This document shows, in pieces, positions 11,546 through 26,700 of a stretch of 64,000 nt of DNA. Position 1 is the first letter of the stretch. Each line of letters opens with the position of its first letter. Origin of the DNA: Owenia fusiformis (taxonomy: Eukaryota; Annelida; Polychaeta; Sabellida; Oweniidae); contig CAIIXF020000006.1 of NCBI GenBank assembly GCA_903813345.2, positions 24,125,936 to 24,189,935 of the forward strand, in the 5' to 3' direction. The notes beneath the pieces are model-generated. The model was not told where the DNA came from and did not search any database. It saw nothing but the letters and a program-made list of their open reading frames with translations. The translations under genes and the position numbers were made by a program.

Positions 11546-13791
11546 CTTTTATTTTAACTGCTACCAAACCTTAATTACTTCCAAGTGATCAAGTATTGTA
11601 GAAACAACAATATCGTTAATTAGCTTTCAAAGTTTAAGTATTTATTTTACAATAAACCATTCATTTTCACATATTACAATACCATGCAAAATATAGCAAA
11701 ATTATATCACTACCCAAGCAAGAAAATAATTTAATTTACAATTAATAATAATAGTGCAGATGTACTACTAGAATGACTATTACTAACGATTGAATATTTT
11801 TTTATCCATAAATTTTTAGGCTTATAGGGGTTTGCTTTATATATGACCATATAAGGTCATCTTGTTTGAGACGCTCACATAAGGTCTTCAAAATATCACT
11901 TTATCACAAACTGACTGTTTGTTTCACTGTTAAGATTCAAATAGACTGTTTTACAATTAAACTGTCATCAGAGAGTCAAAAGGTTAATTTAGAAAAACAT
12001 TTCTAGATCTTGTTAAGAATGTTTGTGATCAGATAATGGGAATTGACATACATTTACTTCATTAATCTAGTAATATTTCTCCACATGATATATGGTGAAA
12101 ACTAAGAGAAGTGAAAACTAAAAGTTATACAATCATAAGTTCATAACTAACTTTTTCAAATCAGCACTTAGTCGATTTGAGAATATGTAAGATTGCCATC
12201 TTGAATAAATACAAGTTAACATAGTTAACAACAATAACAAATTGCTAATAACAAAAGTGAAAATGAACAGCATGAGCCGAAAGTATATTTAGATACAACT
12301 TTTAAAAAATACATATCTGCTGAATATTTTATCATTCAAATAATCTTTTCTTGAAAAATGGCGAGATTGCATTCAACAGTCCATTTGGAATGATGAAATT
12401 GAAGACTGTTTTCCAGCACATGAATTCCAAAATATCTAAATCAACACCTTTAACATCAAAATTAATCATATAAGTATTAAAGGTTCCGTGATACACTAAA
12501 GGCTAATTATTGTAATAATTTAATGTATCATGGTATCTCGAATAAGTAATGTGTTGACAATGACATACTTATAATTACACAACTTCAGATGAAAATTCTC
12601 TCATGAGAATTTCAGGATTAAAACAGCCTTCCGCAATGACCCAAGAATTATGCTAATTAACCCTTGAAATCCATTAATTTACATGCCACATATTTGGTTT
12701 TTCCTTGATTTTATATTCTTGGGACTTTGCACTTGACTGAGTTAAATATTTTTTCTAACCACATCAAAAATAAAGTAAAAGAAAACAACACTTTCATCAA
12801 AATACCTAACAGTGGTACATGTTTTTCAAATTATGATGCTAAATCCAACAGCTGATATTGCACAAATTCCCTAACATACACTTCTCTATGAACAAGATGA
12901 CAATAATATAGAGCACTTTAAAAAAGTGTGATAAAAAGTCAAACTTCAAGAATTCTAACAGTAACATCTACATCGTTATCTCTCATTTCAGGACCAAATC
13001 CTGACACTTGATAAACCATTAGGGCTCATTAAAGAATATTTAGGATACATTCCTTGGGCCAATAACCTAACATATAAACAAAACTTAAAGATTTTTACAT
13101 TAGCATTACATATTGCGCCTCTCCACACAATACAAATTCTATTCATAAAGTTCACATAAGTGAATATCCCGAACCTTAGTGAATACTACATATAAATTCT
13201 AAAATCTACAGTATATAGTATTTCTGTTCTGTATATAATATTTTTATTTACAAATTTTATATTAATCATTATATTTACTTCATTTGATATATTTGGTTAT
13301 ATTCATTCCATATAAGTACTAAGTACACTTAAGTTACTTCCAGCTGGTTACTTCGTTAGATTTGGTTAATGTTCATTCATTAAAAGTACAAAGTACAGTG
13401 CAGTAATTGTATGAAAACTTTTATAAAAGAAATAGTCAAACAAATATCTTTATATCAATCATTTGCAGTTGATTGTTGCATTTTCAATACAACAAATATA
13501 TTTGGCAAAATGTCATTCCACATTGCAAATTTGAGAATCATTCAAAAAGTTACAGGAACAAGAAAAGTCTGATGACTCAAGAATTGACAGATTGGTGGTG
13601 ATTTAAAACTGCATATTCATTATCATAACTTTTTGAATGACACCCATACATACTGTCACAGAAAATGTTGATCTTTCATTTTGATATACATTATAGGTGT
13701 ACATCAGCGATCAAAAATAAGTAAAAAATCAATCAGATATGTACTTGAGAGAAAGCTAACTGCAACATACAAGCCAATATATCCATGGAGT

Positions 13792-13910
13792 ACAGTAAAA
13801 CCCATAAACCTCTCTAAGTGGAACATCTCCATAAGTGGAACACATTTCAAATATCTGTAACCTATTAACGAACGTAAAATGTCCCAATGTGGACACTATG
13901 TACTGTCAGC
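13792..13910. mobile_element. Partial Tigger/pogo-like MITE
   Basis: TACAGTAAAACC followed by CTCTCTAAGTGGAACA resembles the CAGTNNAACCTCT-type termini of Tigger/pogo elements and the ends of the copy at 61665-61845. Only one end is clear. Family assignment rests on terminus resemblance alone. Confidence 0.4.
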
Positions 13911-14737
13911 ATTTACATACATTTCTGTTCTGCTCCTGGCATTTCTCTCCAATATAATGAAAAAAGATGAAAAACAAGCAATAAAAATGGAAAAAAGGAA
14001 AAACACTAAATGGTAGTGAAATGTCAGAAAAATCAGAAAAAGATTTTGAATGAAATCTTTCAACCCACCAAAAAGGCACATATGGTTTGTAAACCCTGTC
14101 TCTGATAGTACCCTTACTATGTTTATATACATACAACATGTTATCTTTTTTATGACAAGGATACCATATTGAGGGTGAACTTTCACCTAACCTACTCCCT
14201 GTTAATGAGGAGTGACAGTATAAATGTCATATATACACTGTATCATGCATATGTATGAAATACATATAATTCACATAACTGTCAAAAGGGGATGGTATAA
14301 TAAATTGATATACACCAAAACTTAAACGAGAGATTGTCTTCAATGCTACACAAGCTATATATGTATCTTACTACGGAAATATGAGCGAATGACAAACATT
14401 TTTAAAAAGCCATGTCAGATGTCTCTATAAGAATAGGCTTACTTGTGCATTATCTATACACCTTAACCTCTAAGAAATAAGAACACAATATCTGGTCTTT
14501 GGAGTCTTGCAGTACACAAGGCTGTTTCTGTTAAAAATTAAAAAACTTTCTTGGAAGATCTTAAGAGTATAAACATGAATGGAAAAATGATATGAATTTC
14601 TAATCCAGAGAAAATATGGGTCAAGTGAACCCAAATGTGAGTGAAACACATGTAGAATAGATGGCACTCTGATCATTCATATATGGCAGACTGATGAAGC
14701 CGAGTATGACGAGATTAATGATATATGATTTCTGTTA

Positions 14738-17700
14738 CTATGGTGATGCTTTATGATGGAATGTTGCATTGTTCTCCCTCATGTACGCTGGTATGACAGA
14801 CTCCTTGATGTGCAGTAGGCGCGTGTTCATCACTTCACAGTCTATCTGGATCATTGCGATACTTCCTGCAGGTGGCGCCATTGTTTCTGAAACATTTTTT
14901 ATATATGATATTCAAATAATATATGAAATTACAATTCAGCAGTGATGGTTGTATATTCTACAATAGATTTTATATGCTACGTCATAAAATTAATAAATTT
15001 CATGTAATGATACCTTACCTATTACTTGTTTATGACAAATATTTCAATAATGAATATGTGATAGGTTTATGTATGTTGTTTTTCAAGTTTACCCCTTTTG
15101 CATACTTATTGTACACTTCCTAGGCACTCACCATTTAATGAAGCAACAGTAGGTACAACAAGTGACATCCTTGGCCGCATAGTCTTATTATGGGCTGTGG
15201 CTGGGAGAAGCAGGTGGTCCTAGAAATACAAATATATCTTTCTAAGTCAACCTTTTAATTGATTACATAGTGTAAAATGATGTAATAGGATTGTCACTGA
15301 ATAAATTAAATCACGAGGATCATATTTAAGCCTTTATGAAAACTATAATTTCATATCAATATTATATTGGTCAAGAGAGTGTACAATATACAGCATGCTG
15401 TATAAAAACATCAGTGCCATATTGTCTACACAGTACAAATCCAAATCATTGGAATAAATGTAAAATTGCATAAGTATTTATGTAAGACATCAAATTATCA
15501 AACATAACATTAGGACTGCCTGGAGAAGGTTTAAGATGAACAGCTATACAATGTATATGTAATTCAATGACTTGGTAAGAACCAAATACATACCTTATTA
15601 AAGGAGACCACATAGAAAGTGTCATTTCTCCTGTGTATAGAGTCCAGGAAGTCAAGATAGTTGTCACGTCCATTGAACACCTGCACTGAGTATTGTCCAT
15701 CACTGGAATATACGATTTATCTTATAATTAATACATTGGACTTAACATGACATACACATTTATCATGCATCATGTATCTTAAACAGTTGTGTTGAAAATC
15801 ACCACTCTTCCTGTTGAACACAGTGAACTTATTAGCAGGGTAGGAACATATTTCTTGACTATATGGACTATGTACCTCTAAATTTCACCCCATTGGTGTG
15901 AACACTGAATACCCCCTCTTAAATCCAGAATATCTCTACTTTCACCCCATTGGTGTGAATACCTCTTCTTCAACCCGCAATACCTCTACTTTTACCCCAT
16001 TGGTGTGTATCCCTCCCCTTAAACCCGCAATACCTCTACTTTTACCCCATTGGTGTGAATACCTCCCCATTCAACCCGCAATACCTCTACTTTTACCCCT
16101 TGTACCTCTTTTTTACCCAATTGGTGTGAATATCCCTACTTACCCTCCACTGGTATGAATAAGCTGCTGGTCCATCTGTCCATCCATTGCAGCTCGTAGC
16201 TTCCTGAGTGGTCGAACTTTCAGTTTCTTCTTCTTCTCAGATTTTCGCACTCTCTGTGCCAAGAGGCGCTCCTTCTCCACCTGAATGCGTTCTTTTTCTT
16301 GACGCTCTTTTTTCTTCAGCTCTTTATGACGCTCCACCCATCCTGTAAGCTCATTGGCTAATCTGAAAATTACAATACTAGAATGTAAAAGAATGCTTAT
16401 CAAAAAATTTACCAACTTTATTAAACTTTTCTTAACAAGAGTAAGTAAAATCATCTTTTGATTCTCATAGTATAATCTCCAATTTAATTGCCTGAAGCTA
16501 CCACAAACACATGAACTTTTAAACAGACTGCTGAATGTAAACAAGGCTCAAGTCTGTCAATTCATGGACAATTTAAACCACTTTAACAAAGAAACACAAC
16601 ACCTACCTTAGAGATTCAGTTTTATTGAAGTATAACGGGCAGAGCTGTGAGTCGGGAACAATACTAGAATTGATCCACATAAGGTCTCCCCTCTCTTGTG
16701 GGCTATGGACGTTTACAAACTCAGAGATGTTAGGATATGATGGCTCTTCAGGAACAGACATTAGATGGCGCCCCTGATGATTTACATGAACTTTACTGCC
16801 AGGAGATATTGCACTTAAACCACTATTAGTGTTACTTGAGTTGCTGAATATATCTCTGTAAATAAAATCATTTGATATGTTAATAAATTATAGTTGTCTG
16901 ACTGTAATTATTTACTCATTCATATCTCATGTCTACTTTTGTAATCTTTATTTTTGAGGATGAAATACTGGTTAATCTTTAGATTTTTTAATTTCAAATT
17001 TTCAGTTTATAAATAAATGCTTTTTAGGCAAATGAAATCTGACATAATTTATCAACTTTAAAAATTAGATTTACAGATACCAGTATGAATTATTTAAGGA
17101 AGCTTAATGGTGCTAGTCAAAGCTCCATAAACCATTGGAAAAATGACTTACGTGAGTGGACCTAAGTTGAGACCGACCATTAACATAATTGTGAGAACTA
17201 CAGTTGCTTTTGTTTTACTAATATTCGGGAATGACCGCTTCCACATCTCATTCTGAAAAACAAAAGGAACTTTTTAATTAACTTTTATTGAAAAGATGTT
17301 GCGCATTCACACCTTGAAATACTTGGTTGCATTATAAAAATACAAAGAAGCTGTTTTTTAGTATTTCTAATGCAGCAAAACCTGTATATCAATACCTCTT
17401 TCAAATCTGAACACCTTTCCTGGTCAACATTTTTTTCAGTCTCACTTTCTGATTTGCCACGGATTACCAAAGTAAAAAATGTGAACACCTGCCAATCTGA
17501 ACACTTTCATCCAGTCCTAGTGGCTTTCAGATTAAACAGGTTTTATAGTGCATTTTGAAATTCTACCCCATTCATTCTCGAATAATTTTTGAACTCCTGA
17601 AAAATTATCTTAAAATTGTATACCTCTCCTTGAAGTACAGACAGCCTTTGTTTTAGTTTGTCATTCTCTTCTTTAAGACGTTGGTTTTCTTCATAACTCT

Positions 17701-20700
17701 GAGCCAGTCTTTCTTCTAAGCTGCCTACATACTAAAATATATACAAAATATTTATATGATAAATAATAATAGAAATATGGAAAATATAATTTAAAAGAAA
17801 TAGAGAATTGCAAAGCTCAACATGTAAGAACAAGACATTCACATGCAAAATGTCACAACCTGCCATTTATTACAGACACCAACTGCCGAATGCCATTTGA
17901 TACAGACGCCAACTGCCAAACACCATCCACAAAAAGTTGGAGACAATATAACAATATGTCACCACTTGTGGTGACATAATACAAATCACAAAATCTTAAT
18001 TTGGTTAACTTGTATTTATGAAATGAATAAAACTTACCTCTTTTTTCCTCTTTCTGGATAAGCTGGCTGATTCTCTATTCTTAATCATTCTTTGTTGCCG
18101 CTTGACAACTTTGAGCTGCATAATATAAAGTTTTAAAATATAAAACATGAGATATATTGGTAAATAAAACATAAAGTTTTAAAAGATAAAATGCATAAGG
18201 TTTTGAAATATATAATAAATTCAGTGTTCTGAGACAAATTAAGAGACACAAATATAGATTCATTTCAATAAGGCGTGTAAGAATTGTTAGTATTAGAATC
18301 ACTTACATCATTTTCATTATGATTTTGAGACGTGGCTTGAATTAACATTTTGCCAGCAGGTGGAGCTGGTGGTTTACTCTCCTGTGGTGGAGGTTGAAAC
18401 TTGAGCAATCCTTGCTGAGTCAGACGTGTGAACTCTTCTGGTGTCAATACAAGGGGTTTAGTTGTGCATTGGGCTGAAATAAATCACAAAATGGGTTTAG
18501 TTCTCCATGGAATTGAAATACATGTAGATGCAGATACATGGCCAAGTAACACAAATCATTAATATAAAGCAAGTTTCACACATGGAGCATTGGTCCTAGT
18601 ATACTGTACATTTATTTATTTTTATTTAAAGTATGTATGTTTACCATAATTTTGAACATTACATACATCCAAGCATTTGCAAATGGGTTGTATAACAAAT
18701 ATCAATTATACGTCGTATAAAATATATTTGGGCTAAGTTTGCATTTTATTATCATTACACATAGATTCCCATTTGATATCATATCATATTATAAGAGGAT
18801 CTAGAATCTGGACATATCTAACTAAAGTCAGTTCAACAACTCACCTTTATTAGTTGTATTCAATACTGTTTTAGGCTGTATTAAAGGCACTGGTTTAGGT
18901 TGCAATTTCATCTTCTTATTGGCTGGCGTCCCGTTTAAATCTGCTAAGTTTGTGGTAATAACAATTGTATTTCCATTCTGTGTAATGTTGCTTTTCACAG
19001 CACTGTTTAAACCGTTCGTGATCACATTCTGTGGCTGAGAAGTAACGATATTACCCGCAGGTAAAATGTTTATATTTTTGTTGAGCCCCTGGAGGGTTGT
19101 CGGGCTGATGAGGAATGGTTGGCTGGTACAGGTGCTGCCACCTGGTAGTTCTTCTGCTTTGACGCAGACGTCGCTAGGTGGTATATGAGGGATGACATCA
19201 TTGATAGTCTGAAAGTTCGGGAAATAATTTTAAAATAAAACTAACAAACAATGCCATTTATATTCTCTCAAAAAATTTTAGGGTGTTCAAAGTGGTAAAA
19301 ATCCAGATTTTGAGACTATAATACAAGTCTTCAAGGATTGAAACAAAACTGCTTATCCTGTAGCTAGATACCACTTCAATTTAGGATCTTACATCTTAAA
19401 TAAAACATTGACCTGACTTGGGTAATTAGCTATACTTCTCATCATAAATGACCCTAAAATAATTTTAAATTCATAATGATATCTTACATACACAATCTAT
19501 AGAATTAGATATTAATTATTTTCTAAAATATTATAGCTTTAAGAAAATAAATTTCACTGAGTGAGCAGTATAGCAATTTCCAAACTGAATATACTATATG
19601 CATCTTTTTAAATTTGAAAGGTGACTACATGTTACATATGTGCAACATTAACAATTTTTCCCAAGCTTAAATAATTAAAGAAAATGAGGTTAAAGCCTAT
19701 TGATATCATCAATAAACAAGGCACAGACGTGAACAATATCGTACCTAAAACACAGCATTGTGGTCTTGTTGACCAAGAAAGCAAGATGGCCGCAGAAAAG
19801 TTAATCAGCTCTAGAACTTATCACTGTGTAACATATGTAAAAATTTGAACGGTTTGGCTGGAAACCTGTAGACAAGCCTTGAAAGTGAAGATTTTAGGAT
19901 GGAAAATCCAAAATGGCCACCTTAAGATTTACCCAGAATGCCCAAAAACTAATCAGTTCTTGACGTTGATATGTAGAAACATCCCTGAAAATTTCAGATG
20001 AATCCCTCAAATGGTTTGGCTGAAAACCTGTAGACAAGTCTTGAAAGTGAAGATTTTAGGACGGAAATTCCAAAATGGCCACCTTAAAATTTACCCAGAA
20101 TGCCCAAAAACTAATCAGTTCTTGACGTTGATATGTAGAAACATCCCTGAAAATTTCAGATGAATCCCTCAAATGGTTTGGCTGGAAACCTGTAGACAAG
20201 TCTTGAAAGTGAAGATTTTAGGACGGAAAATCCAAAATGGCCACCTTAAGATTTACCTAGAATGCCCAAAAACGAATCAGTTCTTGACATTGATATGTAG
20301 AGACATCCCTGAAAATTTCAGATGAATCCCTGAAATGATTTGGCTGGAAACCTGTAGACAAGCTGAAAAGTGAGACGCCGCCCGCCGCCTGTCAAGCTGA
20401 CTACAATATTGTACCTCTTGTTAGGTACGATAAAAATTAAAACTATTAAATAAGGGTTGTTTTCAATGTATGAAGAATTGAGGGAGCGTACCTGTGTTGA
20501 GAAGGAATCAAGGGAGCCATCATCTGAGCTGTGGGAGAATGAAGGAGACAATGGTTCCTGCTTCACACTGGATCCTGTAAGAAGCAGTAGAAGTTAAAAT
20601 ATCATTTTCTAAATTACATGTGTATAAATAAATCCAAAACATATACATATCATACTTGCAAACAATACTGACAATTTATCCATAAATTGTGATTTTTCAA

Positions 20701-23700
20701 GCAAACATATGTATTCCATTCTATTCTTACAGGACAATAAATATTGTGTAAAGAATTTACCCGAGCCACTGATGCCACTGTCTGAAGAGGAATCCCCACC
20801 AAGGTCATTCCAGGGGTCAAGGTCAGACTTGAAGAGGTCACTTGTGTCATCTGGTAGCATAGGCAACTAAAACAGAAACAGTGACAAATAGAACAGAAAC
20901 ATTTCCTGGAAGAGTGACATGCATAAACACATAAATAATGGGCTGAATATATTAATGTCATTCAATGTAATATTTATTCATATAAAAAATTGTTGATGAT
21001 CTGTATCTGATTTATCAATTGATCAATAAATTGTAACAAGAATAATCTAGCTAAATATTCAGAATTAAAACCTTTTTTATATATTTTCATAGACTTTATA
21101 GCCATGCTTTTTATATTTACAATTTTGAAATAAAATGCCCTGACATTTCCCCACACATTTTTTATTTCAAAATCACCCCATGACATTTAAGGTATGATTG
21201 ACCTTAGTATAAAATTCCTTGATATTTCCAAGTACTCACAAACTAAAAACATTTACTTGATATTTTCAGGTATGTATAGGAACCAATTGATATTTCCCTG
21301 TGAGGGTAATAAAGCATTTGCTATATACTCATTACTCACATCAAAGTCAACATCTGGAAGCTGTTTCATGAGTTCGTCAGATGCAACATTGGCCTCAACA
21401 TCAAGAAAACTTGCCAAATCATCAAATTTATCCAAGTTGGCATCTGGAAATATAGAAAATAATAAAATCATTAATTTAATTTATTTCTTATTTTTACACA
21501 TAAGGTATACATCTTTATGGTAGATTTGTTTTATTACATGGTAACCTTAGTATGACATAAAAAGCTTTCAGAATTGTGTGTAGTCTTCCCCATTCTCTGA
21601 TGAGAAACCAACATATCTTCCCTATATCTCACAAGGCTAGAGACATAGATATAGACAAATGGGTAGTTATTGACCATACTGTTATTACACACATTATCTT
21701 TGTCCAGATAGTTCATACAATAATTATCCACTCTGCATTTAATATTCAATAACTGATCTTTTATAACTGAGTAATTATGCCAGCTGAATAAAATATAACT
21801 TCGACAAAGGAAATAGATGATTTGCCCCTTAGATAAATTGAGAAGCATAATCATTGTAATAGTTGAAAACATGTTAGAATGAACCACTGATGATATTTCT
21901 GAAATATCTGGAATCAGTCATTTCCACAAAAATATTCTTATTAAAAGAATTTATGAAATTGCGGGTCAGTGTCTATCATTTTCATCTTTGTCCAGGGGAA
22001 ATCCTTAAAAGAATTGCAATTTTAATTTCACTTTTTACAAAGTTCCAGATTTGTCTGCAGATACATATGCATGTAACATAGTGAAAGGCCAAATAGAAAC
22101 CATCATCATTCTAAGAATAAGACTGACTCAATATAGCAGGTCACTAGCACTCTGCATCTACAATACAAGGCATTAACATGAAAAGGTCATCACCTGCCAT
22201 TTGTTACAGACATCGAACAACAACTGTCAAACCCGAACATTGTCCACAAAAACTTGTAGACTAACAATACTTGTGGAGTGACATAATAATATCATAAAAC
22301 CAACCTGAAGGCGATTTCAGCATATCTGAGATCCATCGAAACGCCATTTTGGCGTAGATCTAAGCAATAAGCTAATCCCATCCAAATGTTAGTTGTCTTA
22401 CATATAAACTATATCCTAATCGTAAGTCTTAGTTCTGCAATTGTTCAATTGTTTTCTAGAGATCCATTATGTACTCCACTTTTACTATATATAATATGTT
22501 CCATGTTATTCCAGGGAGTATGTTCCAGGTTTACTTTCATATCTCATGTTTGCTTGATTAATATGATCACATACATGTCTATATGGCATATCATATTATT
22601 GAAATGTTATCCAGTGACATTTATTTTAATACCGATTGTTATAGCACATGCTTCTCGTGATTTCATTTCTTTATACAGGCATAATCAATAATGATTGTTC
22701 CTAGTATTCCTAAGTATGTCCAAGTTTTCCTAATAAACAATATAAAGTATACTGATTTATTTACATATTACACATAAAAGACAATGAACAATGCAATATT
22801 GGAGCTTGAACCTAGTTTTGTTTGCAACATGTGTTTCTAAAAATGTACTTCATTGCAAAAATCAATCATATTTTCATATCAGTAGACGATGTAATAGCAA
22901 TTACAATTAATCACTGATTAGAAAATTACTTTTGCCACTTAAGAAAGTTATCCCTATGTTTTTAAAGTCCATAAGGATGAAACATCTCTCTGTTATAACT
23001 AAATTGCAATCAAAGTATCGATAAAAGCTAGAAAAATTCAGACAAAATCATGCTTTAGTGATCATCCTCGTAATCGTCATTGATAATTAACAGCCTGAGA
23101 GCCATCAATTTTTGATAAAATGCTGTCCAGTTGCTACTTGCCTAGAGTGATGTATTTTTGCTAGACTCTATTACTTATCGATTTCTGATAAATATTTAGT
23201 ACAGTAAAGTAATTATTATCATTTAATAATATAATTTTGTGATTGTATAATTGACTGAATTTGTTATCTTTGTTTTGCAGTTTTCACTGATATTTCACAT
23301 GCATGTGCATGTATATTTCTATGTACATCAAGTAGCTCATACCATGTGTTCTGTACTAGGTGTGAGAAATACATGAACGAGATAATATATTGCTAGCATC
23401 TTATTGAGGATGTCACATGCCTTATTTTCTTGCTTGATCCCTTAGGCTGAACTAATAGACAAATAGTTTTTTTATAAGACATTAATTATCAAGCATGCCT
23501 ATAGTATCACATTTGACTCGCTGCAGTCAGTGTATTTATCAACAATAGCACCTATCAATAGACACGCTCCAAGGCATCGTCACAATTCCTGAATATGTAA
23601 CGTTTTGACAGCTTGCAAATAATTTTCTTTGTTTTTTCACTATCAAAATAATTATTTCATCTTTTGCATGCAGGTGATTTTGATTCTAAAATATCCAGGT

Positions 23701-26700
23701 GCAGATTGCCGAAATCAGTCCTGGCCAATGTGATCCTATACTGTATATAGACCCCATATGTAGTTGTCACACCTTTATCTTTGACTGTAATTGTGAAAAT
23801 AATTTTTTCTTTGTTTCAAGCTACCGATATGATAAGAGATACCCTCACAAAATCCCCAATTTTGTTCATTATCAACAGACTAAATTAAAAATACCTGAGG
23901 TTTTAAATTTTAACATACGATTTAAGAGAAATTATACAAATACTCAAAAATCAGAGATTTCATTGATGTTACGTTCAATAATAATATATCAATTTACAAC
24001 CGTCTGTTCTGAAATATTTTGAATGGTGACTTACCAGACATGTTATCAGTGTGAAGTGTTTGTATGATAAGTCCACATTTTATTTACTATGACTTAGTCC
24101 AAAAAACCTTGGGATGGAGTATGAGTAGAGTTGACCTGTATTAATTGCCTCCTCATCAAACACAGAATGGACCAAAAGTTAAGCTGAACCCAGGTGCCCA
24201 GGGTGTCCTATCACAAAAAGTATACTTGACATACATACACTACACAATTTTGAAGCGCATAGACTGTATAGGCTAATAATTATCAAATACTTATTGATCA
24301 ATCGGACTAATTATTAATTGCCTCTTCATCAAATATACAACAGATAAATCTGAACTTAAAGTATGACATGACACATATAATATTAATTATTAAATGCTTC
24401 TCAAGTAAAAGAGAGCTTCGTCTACCATATTTTTTGATCCACAATTGCGTCTTATTCATCCTTTCCAATAGAGAGTTTCGTGTACCTTATCTACGGACAT
24501 TCAGAGCATATATAAGGAAAAATGCTTGTTTCTTATTGATATTCCCAATTTGACCTAGATTGTCTCTTGTCTGTTGTATCTATACTACTATGTCTAGCAC
24601 ATGGTTTGCAATACATACTATATTATTGATTGTTCAAATGCAACACATGTGCTCTATATCTACTACTAAGACCTGTCTTAGTGAACACCTTTCTCTCTCA
24701 GTAAACACCTGTGTTCAGTGAACACCACATCAATATAAAATTTCCTCTCTGTAGTGAACACCTACCTACAGTGAACACTTCCTACTATTTTTTTCAAGGC
24801 CTGTCTGCGTCGCTAACATGCTAAATATAAGAGTTAGCTGACGTTTGGGAGTCTGACTTACCTTCTAAAGGTTAGAACCCGAATCTTAATGAAACCATAT
24901 CACCTTTGTTCCGTCAACCATGGAGCATTTGCCACAACATCCAAGAGGTAAATCATGGATCGAGAAAATGAATGATTTCCTTGTAAGTTCCGGAAGTTTC
25001 AATACGAAAAATTACCGAACATATGTGAAAACCGAATATTTGTTCGTTGTTTTCACGATTTACAGGTTCGTTTGTTCTTCAATGTTTTGGTCTAAATTAT
25101 AAAGCATCACCAACAGGTCTTACTCTATTAATCGACTAATACAGCAGACGGCTCATATTTCTACGTAGCATTTCATTCAGACCAATAGTGGGAGTGTAGA
25201 TCACGCAGTTTCGTTCGTTGCGTACTTCACTTGAAATTGGTAATTTTTAATATTGACTACTTCACTTAGCTTGGCGGATGTAGAACATTGCTTAATATTC
25301 TTTTAATTTTCACACCAGACATGCTTGGTTGACACGTCAACAAAGTAAAGTTCAAGGGTCAATGCGTTATTTCGTGATAACTACAACGCCTTCCCGGAAG
25401 TCAACATTGATGAAAAATGAAAAAGTCGGAAAAGCATTTACGCTAATTTCTATCAAATGCTATGTTTATGCATCATCATCGACGCAACAAAGGTGATATA
25501 GTTTCATTAAGATTCGGGTTCTAACCTTTAGAAGGTAAGTCAGACTCCCAAACGTCAGCTAACTCTTATATTTAGCATGTTAGCGACGCAGACAGGCCTT
25601 GAAAAAAATAGTAGTGGAATGTGACTCTATAGGTGTTCACTACATACAGGTTTTATTGTATTAGCATCCATTCTAAGGATGAATGCAAAAGAAAATGTTG
25701 ATCAACTTTGCGAACATTATTTTCATTGTATTAATCCATTTCAAAATTTTTTTCATTAGATTTGCATTATTTGTATGCATTTTTACCAGCATCTGAAATG
25801 TCACATATCTCTAGCGATCTGTTTCCACCAACAGTTAATTATCATTTTGTGATAATATCATTTTGTGATAATTATCCTATTTCCTTTCCATATGTATCTT
25901 TTCTATTGTATTATACTGACTCTATTCTAGGTGTTTACTGATCAAACATTGTTCAATGCAGCCACATGGCTCGGATGTCAGGAGTTAGTTAAAGGTCTAC
26001 AATTATTGTCATCGATTAACAGTTAAATGCTTGACTGATCTATTAAGTATGCATTTTTATAGAATAATTTACTGACAAACAGATAAATACTCCTGAATAA
26101 ATGAAGCATGAAACTATTGAGTTTGTCAGAAAACACGTATTCACCATTTTCTATATTTGCCTGTCTGCCTGTGGTCAGTACATTTACTATTACTACATTT
26201 AGCAGAGTTCAGAACACATGGTCTATATTTGAACATGTGCTACTGTAAATCCAGAACATTTACCATGATGAACATGAAGTTTGACAGTTCATCTTTGTAG
26301 CTCTTTGTTAATGATGCTGATGTAGTTTTATAAATTGACAGAAAATTAAAGGACTGTTCTGATACAGAACTAAGCATGCATCACAAATACTCAATGTGTT
26401 TAGAAATGTATTTAATTACTGAACAAAAAAACATGTCCAGAATAAGCTGCAAATTGCCTATATGACCTCATTAATTATAACAAGTAAACTGTAAAAATAC
26501 ATTAATACGCAGTATTCAAATAAAATATGTCTTCTGACACTAGGTGTGGGAAAGTTAAATGATCAGATATATGTATATTTGTAACTAGTACTCTTTGTGA
26601 GAGCTCTCTATCTATCTTCACTCTTCAAATGAAATCATTCTTTATCTAGGCATTTCCTGCCTATAATAAGTAACACACATTCATTTCACATTCAAAATCT

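Larger units (their letters stand above)
11326..14737. other. AT-rich flank downstream of ATF6
   Basis: There is no supportable coding region between the retrotransposon and the ATF6 stop. It presumably includes the ATF6 3' UTR, whose end I cannot place. It contains a short TATTG microsatellite at 11514-11545, a small inverted repeat near 12488-12535 (CCGTGATACACTAAA against TTTAATGTATCATGG) and a half Tigger/pogo-like MITE at 13792-13910. Confidence 0.5.

Noticed and set aside
24920-25102. 60-codon plus ORF inside the inverted-repeat element
   Set aside because: Contained between the arms of a transposon with no transposase similarity; likely chance.
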